A stretch of 10,769 nucleotides of DNA from Sphingobium sp. (GTDB taxonomy: Bacteria > Pseudomonadota > Alphaproteobacteria > Sphingomonadales > Sphingomonadaceae). The number at the start of each line of letters is the position of its first letter. Position 1 is the stretch's first letter. The notes under the pieces were generated by a model. It saw nothing but the letters and a program-made list of their open reading frames with translations. It was not told the origin of the DNA and did not search any database. The DNA is taken from NCBI GenBank assembly GCA_030148625.1, contig JASBTC010000236.1:1-10769 (forward strand), in the 5' to 3' direction. This document shows positions 1 through 6,945 of the stretch, piece by piece. The position numbers and the translations under genes are program-made.

Positions 1-1641
<1,641 letters not shown>

Positions 1642-1651
1642 TCCTATTCTT

Positions 1652-1682
1652 CCCCGGGCGGCCGATGCATGGCCACCCGGGG
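1652..1682 (+). terminator. Stem-loop after thiC, overlapping the next gene's ribosome binding site
   Basis: The arms CCCCGGGCGGCC (1652-1663) and GGCCACCCGGGG (1671-1682) pair over 12 positions with one C/A mismatch, around a 7-base loop (GATGCAT). It begins 10 bases after the thiC stop. No T-run follows, so it is not a textbook Rho-independent terminator; it could stabilise the 3' end of thiC mRNA or act as a weak terminator. The right arm contains the first two bases of the GGAG that should serve the RidA-like gene at 1692, so in a read-through transcript the stem could also limit translation of that gene. The structure is read by eye; the function is inferred. Confidence 0.4.
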
Positions 1683-1691
1683 AGCGGGATC

Positions 1692-2174
1692 ATGAGATAC
1701 GCGACAATCGCTGCAGCGACGGTTATCGGCCTGATCGCTGCCGCACCCTCATCGGCCGAGCGCGACCCTGCGCATGTGCTGATGCCCGAGGATGCTTCCA
1801 CCCGCGCGGTGCTGGAGCATTGGGGTTTCTCCGAAGCCGTCGTGCACGGTGATACCGTCTATCTGTCGGGCGTGGTTGCGCGCCTGGCTCCGGGCGAGAC
1901 CGATCCCGCCGCTGCCTATGACAGAGCTTTTCGTGCAATCGGCGGCATCCTCGAACGCGCCAGTTCGAGCTGGGACGATGTGGTGGAGATGACCACTTAC
2001 CACACCGATGTTCCCGCACATATCGAGGGCTTCCGCGTCGTGAAGGACCGCTATGTCAAGGCGCCCTTCCCGGCCTGGAGCGCGATCGACGTCGACCGGC
2101 TGGTGCCGGATGCCGGTCTGGTCGAGATCAAGGTCGTGGCAAAGACTCGTCCCGCCCCGGCATCCCGCCGATGA
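1692..2174 (+). CDS. Exported RidA/YjgF/YER057c-family protein
   Basis: This is a 160-residue protein with an N-terminal Sec signal peptide (MRYATIAAATVIGLIAAAPSSA, likely cut after Ala22), followed by one RidA-fold domain of about 130 residues. The fold is recognised from 'AVVHGDTVYLSGVVA' (residues 49-63), 'AYDRAFRAIGGILERASSSW' (75-94), 'VVEMTTYHTD' (97-106) and the terminal 'LVEIKVVAKT' (143-152). Classical RidA deaminates reactive enamine/imine intermediates in the cytosol using a conserved Arg in a P-A-R-S-like motif; here the aligned stretch is P-A-W-S, with Trp129, while the later Glu145 is kept. Classical imine deaminase activity is therefore doubtful and the real role is unknown. 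The start at 1692 is chosen for GGAG at 1681-1684 (7-base gap) and because it gives a clean signal peptide; an in-frame ATG at 1665 lies in the hairpin loop and would add MHGHPGSGI. The mature protein has no cysteine. It converges on the membrane protein gene, with 8 bases between the stops. Confidence 0.85.
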   Translation: MRYATIAAATVIGLIAAAPSSAERDPAHVLMPEDASTRAVLEHWGFSEAVVHGDTVYLSGVVARLAPGETDPAAAYDRAFRAIGGILERASSSWDDVVEMTTYHTDVPAHIEGFRVVKDRYVKAPFPAWSAIDVDRLVPDAGLVEIKVVAKTRPAPASRR

Positions 2175-2182
2175 AAGCCATG

Positions 2183-2629
2183 CTATCTTAACGCGCCGCC
2201 CGCCCGCATCCGCGTCGCATAATAGAGCAGCAGGATCGACACGGCCCACAGCGCCGCGGTGAACGCCCAGTTGCCCGGTGTCTTCAGGCTTTCAGGCATG
2301 TCCGACACACCGAACTGATAGATCGTCCCGATCACCAGCCCTGCCAGCGACACCGTAAAGGCATGGACGGCCCAGCGGCTGCGCAACAGCAGCAGGATCG
2401 ATCCGGCAAGTGCGCCCCAGACGCCGAGCGCCCAGGCGATGTTCATCCAGATCGGGAAGCTGTCGAACCAGGCGATCTGTTCGGGCGTGAAGCTGGCGAG
2501 ATAGTCCGCATTGCGTGTCTTGCTCATCATATAGTCGATGATGCCGCCGCAATTCCAAAGCAGGCTGAGCACGCCCACGACCCAGAGATGCCAGGGCCGT
2601 GCCGTCGATTGTCCCTCCGTCATGGTCAT
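2183..2629 (-). CDS. Small four-helix inner-membrane protein of unknown function
   Basis: The product is 148 residues with four predicted membrane segments, at about 13-33, 60-82, 87-107 and 120-140, and no cleavable signal peptide. Between helices 1 and 2 is a polar segment with 'TRNADYLASFTPEQIAWFDSFP' character (residues 38-59). The arrangement resembles a family of about 140-150 residues common in sphingomonads that, from memory, databases often label 'sugar transporter'; nothing in the sequence supports transport, so I assign no function. The upstream GGGAGG (complement of about 2632-2637) is 3 bases from the ATG at 2629 and 9 bases from a second in-frame ATG at 2623. The true start may therefore be 2623, giving 146 residues. 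It lies 69 bases after the amidohydrolase on the same strand and may be the last gene of that unit. The stop is TAG at 2185-2183. Confidence 0.75.
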   Translation of the reverse strand: MTMTEGQSTARPWHLWVVGVLSLLWNCGGIIDYMMSKTRNADYLASFTPEQIAWFDSFPIWMNIAWALGVWGALAGSILLLLRSRWAVHAFTVSLAGLVIGTIYQFGVSDMPESLKTPGNWAFTAALWAVSILLLYYATRMRAGGALR

Positions 2630-2649
2630 TCCCCTCCCAGACAGGTGCC

Positions 2650-2673
2650 CGACATAGCATAAAATGCTCGTCG
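2650..2673 (-). other. Small bulged stem-loop between amidohydrolase and membrane-protein genes
   Basis: On the plus strand CGAC-at-AGCAT-aaa-ATGCT-c-GTCG forms a 9-bp stem with one internal asymmetric bulge and a three-base loop. In the direction of transcription it lies 25 bases after the amidohydrolase stop and about 20 bases before the membrane-protein start. No T-run follows, so a terminator role is not supported; it could mark a processing point or be chance. Confidence 0.25.
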
Positions 2674-2698
2674 GCGCACATGATCCGGCAGCGGACGG

Positions 2699-4012
2699 CT
2701 ATTGCGCGGCGTTCGCCCAGGGCTTCACGACATTGCCGCCCTTCATCACGAAGCGGACGCGCTCCAGTTCGGTGACGTCGGACAGCGGATTGCCCGAGAC
2801 CGCGATGATGTCGGCATAGCGTCCGGCCTGCACCGAACCGACATCGGCGGGCGCGCCGAGCAATTCGGCAGCATTCACCGTGGCGGCGCGGATCGCGTCC
2901 ATCGGCGTCATGCCCGCGCTGACCATCAGTGCGAATTCCTGGCCGTTGGTGCCATGCGGCGCCATGCCCTGATCGGTGCCGAAGGCGATCTTCACGCCGG
3001 CACGATAGGCCGCGCCCAGATTGCGGATGGTGATCGGACCGACCTCCAGCGCTTTCTTGGCGGAGGATGGCGGCAGCGAGTCCGGGCGCGCCTTGGCGAT
3101 CTTCACGACGGTATCCGCCACCAGCAGGGTCGGCACCAGCCAGGTGCCATGTTCCTTCATCACCTTGTACGCGGCGGCATCGCCGAACGAGCCATGCTCG
3201 ATCGAATCGACGCCGAGCGCCGACGCGCGGACGATGGCATCCTGGCCGTGCGCATGCGCGGCGACGCGCATGCCGAGCCGGTGGGCGGTATCGACCACCG
3301 CCTTGATCTCCGCATCGGTCATCAGCGTGGCATTGGGATCGTCGCCGATGCTGAGCACGCCGCCGCTGGGCATGATCTTGATCAGGTTCACGCCGTCGCG
3401 GTGCATCTGCCGGACGATGCGGACCGCATCGTCGGGCCCGTCGACCACCTGGTTCTCGCCATGGAGATCGAGATCGGTGCGAATGCCGTTCTGCGGATCG
3501 CCGTGGCCGCCGCTGGGGCCGAGCGGATGGCCCGAGACCCAGAGGCGCGGCCCGACAATCGCGCCGTTGGCGATCGCGCGCTTCAGCGCGACGACGACGC
3601 CGGTATCGCCGCCGACGTCGCGCACCGTGGTGAAGCCCGCGTCGAGCGTCCGCCGCGCATAGGCGACCGACTGATAGGCGGTATCGAGCTCGCTGGTGGT
3701 GAAGCGTTCGGCGATCGGATTCTTGCCGCTATATTGGCCGGTGATGTGATCGTGCATGTCGATCAGGCCGGGCAGCACGGTGGCCGACGACAAATCGACG
3801 ATTTCCGCGCCCGCTGGCGTGACGAAGCCCGCCTGCACGTCGACGATGCGATCGTCCTTGATGACGATCGAGACCTTTTCGCGCGGCTGGGTCGAGGCGC
3901 CGTCGATCAGGCGGCCGGCATGGATGACGACATCGCGCGCCAGCGCCGGAGCGGTGATCGTGCACAGCGCAAGCGCCGCGGCGCCGAACCGGAAGGTCTT
4001 GGAAACGGTCAT
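2699..4012 (-). CDS. Exported metal-dependent amidohydrolase (Xaa-Pro dipeptidase/imidazolonepropionase-like group)
   Basis: This 437-residue protein belongs to the amidohydrolase superfamily and has a Sec signal peptide (hydrophobic stretch 9-22, likely cut after Ala25 in A-L-A), so it should act in the periplasm. The full set of binuclear-metal residues is visible: HxH at His87 and His89 ('GLIDMHDH'), the likely carboxylated Lys212 ('NLIKIMPSGG'), His253 or His255 ('AAHAHG'), His273 ('SIEHGSF') and Asp347 ('FGTDQG'). Characterised relatives of this group, such as Caulobacter Cc2672 and the Sgx9260 enzymes, hydrolyse dipeptides or N-acyl amino acids; the exact substrate here is not readable. 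The start at 4012 has GGAG (complement of 4018-4021) 5 bases upstream and gives a complete signal peptide. The frame is open farther upstream into the receptor gene, but that extension would destroy the signal peptide. It lies 56 bases after the receptor, probably in one operon. The only cysteine (Cys17) is in the signal peptide. Confidence 0.93.
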   Translation of the reverse strand: MTVSKTFRFGAAALALCTITAPALARDVVIHAGRLIDGASTQPREKVSIVIKDDRIVDVQAGFVTPAGAEIVDLSSATVLPGLIDMHDHITGQYSGKNPIAERFTTSELDTAYQSVAYARRTLDAGFTTVRDVGGDTGVVVALKRAIANGAIVGPRLWVSGHPLGPSGGHGDPQNGIRTDLDLHGENQVVDGPDDAVRIVRQMHRDGVNLIKIMPSGGVLSIGDDPNATLMTDAEIKAVVDTAHRLGMRVAAHAHGQDAIVRASALGVDSIEHGSFGDAAAYKVMKEHGTWLVPTLLVADTVVKIAKARPDSLPPSSAKKALEVGPITIRNLGAAYRAGVKIAFGTDQGMAPHGTNGQEFALMVSAGMTPMDAIRAATVNAAELLGAPADVGSVQAGRYADIIAVSGNPLSDVTELERVRFVMKGGNVVKPWANAAQ

Positions 4013-4028
4013 GGGAACTCCAGGAAAT

Positions 4029-4050
4029 GGGGGCATCCGGAGATGCCCCC
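4029..4050 (-). terminator. Perfect 9-bp stem-loop between receptor and amidohydrolase genes
   Basis: The arms GGGGGCATC (4029-4037) and GATGCCCCC (4042-4050) are exactly complementary around a four-base loop. Read in the direction of transcription, it begins 18 bases after the receptor stop, is preceded by AATAA and is followed by ATTT, a very weak U-tract. It ends 16 bases before the amidohydrolase start and 7 bases before its GGAG. It may be a leaky terminator or a stabiliser of the upstream mRNA that sets unequal levels of receptor and hydrolase. The structure is certain from the sequence; the function is inferred. Confidence 0.5.
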
Positions 4051-4068
4051 TTATTCGATTGCCGATGA

Positions 4069-6372
4069 TCAGAAGCGGGTACGGAAATTCGCACCGATCG
4101 TGCGCGGCGTCGCGCTGTTGACCAAGGTGCGGCTGACCGCGATCGCGCTCGACGTGGCACGGGTGATCGCCGTGCTGTCGAAGAGATTGGTCACGAACAG
4201 ATAGGCGCCCCAGCGATTGTCCGGCCCCTCGACGCCCAGGCGCAGATTGGCGAGCTGGTAATTGTCGATATAGCGCGTGAAATTGACCGTGGGCTGGCCG
4301 CTCGGGCGGAAGTCCGAATAGGATCCGCCGACGGTGTTGGCGTCGATCCGGGCGAAACCCGACAGCGTGTCGCTGAGCGCCCATTGATATTGCGCGGCGA
4401 TGCCCGCCGAGAATTTGGGCACATAGGGAATACGATCGCCCTTCAGGCCCGGCGCGCTGACATTGGCATTGGCCTGGTTCTCACGCAGCTTGGCATCGAT
4501 ATAGGATGCGTTGCCGGTGATCGAGAAACCCTCGGCCGGCCGGATCGTCGCTTCGACCTCCAGACCGCGTACGCGCGCCTTGCCGGCATTGGTGATGAAC
4601 GCGAAGGCGCCATTGGGCGTACGTCCGGTGATCTGCATGTCGCTCCAGTCGATCTGGAAAGCGTCGATGTTGAGGGTCAGGCGCCGGTCGAACAGCGTGT
4701 TCTTCAGGCCGATCTCGTAGTTCCACAGGCTGTCCGACGTATAGGGCGTCAGTTCCTGCGCCAGACCGATGACCTGGTTGGCGCCGCCCGGGCGGAAGCC
4801 CTGCGCGGCCTCCGCATAGAGCATCACGTCGGGCGTGATCTTGTACGAGGCGTTGAACTTGAACGCGGTGCCGTCCTCGGAGGAATCGACGAAGGAAAGC
4901 GGGCGAACCACCGCACCCACCAGGATGGACCCGATCGTCGTCTGGCCGCTGATGTCCTTGTCGTACTTGAAGTAGCGCGCACCGGCGGTCAGGTTCAGCT
5001 TGTCGGTGACGTCGTACGAGAATTCGCCGAATACGGCGACCTGGCGCAGGCTGTCGTCGATGAAGCGGATCGTCGCGATCTGCTGCGGCTCGATGACGCG
5101 CCCGGTGACCGGATCGGTATTGACCTGCGGATTGGCGACATGGGTGTCGCGATCCGAGAAGAAGCCGCCGACCGTCCAGTTGAACGGGCCGCTGCCGTCG
5201 GAGCTGAGGCGCAACTCGGCGGTCCAGCTCGACATGGTCTGCTGCGGATAGAGCGCCGAGCTCGATTGCGAATCGACCAGCGCGAAATAGTTGGTGAGCT
5301 GGGTTGGCGTACAGGCCGCACCGCCGCCGACGCGCGCCGCGCAACCCGCCGCTGTCCGCGTCGAGCGGATGAAGCGCGACACGTCGGATATGGCATCGAG
5401 GTCACGCTCGAGATAGGAGACGATGCCGGTCAGCGTCACACCGCCGAAATCGTAATTGGCGGTGAGGCTGTAGAGTTCGAGATCGTCGCGGACCGGCTGG
5501 CGGGTCAGCGCGTCCGACTTGAACTTGCCCGAAGTGAGCGTCCAGGCATTGGTGTCGGTGCGCGACCGGTTGATATAGGCCGCCGCGTCGATCGTCAGAT
5601 CCTCGGTCGGCCGCAGACGCACGAGCAGGCGCCCGCCATAGCTCTTCTGATCGTTGATATTCTCGATGTTGAGCGTGGTGTTGTCGATATAACCTTCGGC
5701 GTTGCGGTAGAAACCGACCGCACGAACCGCGATCTTGTCCTCGACGACCGGCAGGTTGACCATCGCGCTGCCTTCGTAGTTCACGCCGCCGCCGCGCGTG
5801 CTCGACAGGCTGACATCGGCCGCCACCTCGGTATCGAATTTCGGCTTTTCATAGATCACGCGCAGCGTGCCGCCCATCGATCCGGAGCCATAGAGCGTGC
5901 CCTGCGGCCCGCGCAGCACTTCGACGCGCTCGACGTCGAACAGGCGCAGTTCGGGGGTCGATCCGCCCGCGTCGTTGCCCGCACCGATCGCGCCGGTGAC
6001 CGGGGTTTCGTCATAATAGGTGCCGACGGTCGGCTCGCCCGCGGCCTGGATGCCGCGGATGACGACGCGGCGGCTCGACGGGCCGCCATCGACGAAGGTC
6101 AGACTGGGCACCGACGCGTTCAGATCCGCGATGCTCTGCACACCCGAATTCGCGATCGTGTCTCCGGTCACCGCCGAGATCGAGATCGGCGTTTCCTGGA
6201 GATTGGTGCTGCGCTTCAAGGCGGTGACGACGATCTCGTCCTCATAGCCGGTGGTCGCGGTCGCCGTTTCCTGCGCGAATGCCGTGCCGCTCGCACCGGC
6301 CATTGCCGTGGCGGCAAGCAGCATGACGCGATAGCGGCCGACACTCACCGATTTGAATCCGATACCCACCAT
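4069..6372 (-). CDS. TonB-dependent outer-membrane receptor
   Basis: The product is a 767-residue TonB-dependent receptor: a 22-strand outer-membrane barrel with an N-terminal plug that imports a large or scarce ligand using energy from TonB-ExbBD. A signal peptide covers about residues 1-33 (A-F-A cut before Gln34) and is followed by a TonB-box-like 'EIVVTA' (46-51). The plug domain is seen in 'QETPISISAVTGDTIANSGV', 'VVIRGIQ' and 'VERVEVLRGPQGTLYGSGSMGG'. The barrel extends to a C-terminal Phe ('GANFRTRF'), the usual outer-membrane insertion signal. Only two cysteines are present, Cys344 and Cys354, in a presumed surface loop, and they probably form a disulfide. The ATG at 6372 has GGAG 7 bases upstream. 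Iron-siderophore annotation is the database default for this family, but the downstream amidohydrolase and divergent peptidases favour a peptide or amide-containing ligand. No N-terminal signalling (STN) domain is evident, so sigma/anti-sigma control through the receptor is not expected. Confidence 0.96.
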   Translation of the reverse strand: MVGIGFKSVSVGRYRVMLLAATAMAGASGTAFAQETATATTGYEDEIVVTALKRSTNLQETPISISAVTGDTIANSGVQSIADLNASVPSLTFVDGGPSSRRVVIRGIQAAGEPTVGTYYDETPVTGAIGAGNDAGGSTPELRLFDVERVEVLRGPQGTLYGSGSMGGTLRVIYEKPKFDTEVAADVSLSSTRGGGVNYEGSAMVNLPVVEDKIAVRAVGFYRNAEGYIDNTTLNIENINDQKSYGGRLLVRLRPTEDLTIDAAAYINRSRTDTNAWTLTSGKFKSDALTRQPVRDDLELYSLTANYDFGGVTLTGIVSYLERDLDAISDVSRFIRSTRTAAGCAARVGGGAACTPTQLTNYFALVDSQSSSALYPQQTMSSWTAELRLSSDGSGPFNWTVGGFFSDRDTHVANPQVNTDPVTGRVIEPQQIATIRFIDDSLRQVAVFGEFSYDVTDKLNLTAGARYFKYDKDISGQTTIGSILVGAVVRPLSFVDSSEDGTAFKFNASYKITPDVMLYAEAAQGFRPGGANQVIGLAQELTPYTSDSLWNYEIGLKNTLFDRRLTLNIDAFQIDWSDMQITGRTPNGAFAFITNAGKARVRGLEVEATIRPAEGFSITGNASYIDAKLRENQANANVSAPGLKGDRIPYVPKFSAGIAAQYQWALSDTLSGFARIDANTVGGSYSDFRPSGQPTVNFTRYIDNYQLANLRLGVEGPDNRWGAYLFVTNLFDSTAITRATSSAIAVSRTLVNSATPRTIGANFRTRF

Positions 6373-6454
6373 TTGTCTTCTCCCTGTTATCCCATCTTCC
6401 GACGGCGGATCGCTCCACCGTCACCTATTCAACCGAGACCGGCACGGCATTGCG

Positions 6455-6478
6455 CATCGGAGGCGACTGCCCCCAATG
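6455..6478 (-). other. 10-bp stem-loop in the presumed receptor leader
   Basis: On the minus strand CATTGGGGGC and GCCTCCGATG pair over 10 positions, two of them G-U wobbles, around the loop AGTC. It lies about 83 bases upstream of the receptor start, within the likely untranslated leader. It matches no riboswitch I recognise and may be a chance structure in GC-rich DNA. Confidence 0.2.
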
Positions 6479-6717
6479 GCTCATGATCCGAAACTGTCTG
6501 GATTCCCCTCCGGTCGACGACTGCCCAATTCGGACGCCCCATATTGTTCCGACTGAAGACGATGTTCGACCCAGCGCGCCCACGCCCCTGCTGCATCGAG
6601 CCTGTCGCAGCCCGATTGGAGGGTCAATATAAATCATGCGGCATCGGCCGCCGATCGATGCCCGGATTGCGCTTTCCGGTTTGTTGAGGACATTTAAGTG
6701 CATTCGGGCAACAGTTT

Positions 6718-6732
6718 TTGCGCCAAACGCAA
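6718..6732. promoter_or_regulatory. Dyad TTGCG-N5-CGCAA, possible operator
   Basis: TTGCG (6718-6722) and CGCAA (6728-6732) form a perfect inverted repeat with a five-base spacer CCAAA. Further TTGCG/CGCAA half-sites occur at 6667-6671, 6750-6754 and 6804-6808. Symmetry and repetition suggest a dimeric transcription factor, but no regulator family can be named from this motif and no regulator gene is in the window. Confidence 0.3.
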
Positions 6733-6737
6733 CGGTC

Positions 6738-6751
6738 CGTGACATGTAACG
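6738..6751. promoter_or_regulatory. Near-perfect 14-bp palindrome CGTGACATGTAACG, possible operator
   Basis: Six of seven base pairs are symmetric around the ACATGT core; the single mismatch is G6741 against A6748. It begins 6 bases after the TTGCG/CGCAA dyad, so the two could be parts of one control region. Its position between two divergent genes is typical of an operator serving both. Function is inferred only. Confidence 0.3.
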
Positions 6752-6945
6752 CAATATCCGCTGCAACATATGCGCACTTGTCTCATTTGTGACGAAAACA
6801 AGTTGCGCTCCACGACGGAAACGGGAAACCATCGGACGCCTGACCGATCCCGCGCGGCAGCGTTGCAGCGTGGTGGCCGGCCGGGATCTTCACCGAACGG
6901 GTGCCGCCGGCAAAAGGCGCATCATCACGAAAAAAGGGGCAGCGG

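Larger units (their letters stand above)
6373..6945. promoter_or_regulatory. Divergent intergenic region between receptor and M14 peptidase genes
   Basis: This 573-base gap must contain the promoters for both directions. I see no gene in it: the open frames read as low-quality, non-family sequence. The middle (about 6620-6830) is visibly more AT-rich than the flanking genes. An AT element at 6626-6633 offers TATATT (5 of 6 to the sigma-70 -10 box) toward the receptor and TATAAA toward the peptidase, but neither has a good -35 box at the right distance, so I call no promoter position. Several dyads lie at 6641-6808. A 7-bp inverted repeat, GATCCCG (6846-6852) with CGGGATC (6882-6888), sits in the probable leader of the peptidase gene. 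Confidence 0.6.

Noticed and set aside
2702..4204. 500-codon open frame on the plus strand, opposite the amidohydrolase
   Set aside because: Same antisense effect; no recognisable domain, and the opposite strand has all metal ligands of an amidohydrolase.
4013..4384. N-terminal extension of the amidohydrolase frame into the receptor gene
   Set aside because: The frame is open but the extension is low-quality sequence overlapping the receptor's C-terminus. The internal ATG at 4012 has a good ribosome site and begins a complete signal peptide.
4384..6486. 700-codon open frame on the plus strand, opposite the receptor gene
   Set aside because: Long antisense frames are expected opposite GC-rich genes because stop codons are rare there. 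The translation is rich in Arg, Asp and His with no family motif, while the minus strand encodes a full, recognisable receptor.
6626..6633. Specific sigma-70 promoter call at the AATATAAA element
   Set aside because: TATATT/TATAAA is a fair -10 match on both strands, but no acceptable -35 lies 16-18 bases away on either, so only a candidate element is mentioned.
6425..6832. 135-codon minus-strand frame in the divergent intergenic region
   Set aside because: No ribosome site, no family resemblance, codon use unlike the neighbours, and it overlaps the AT-rich regulatory core.
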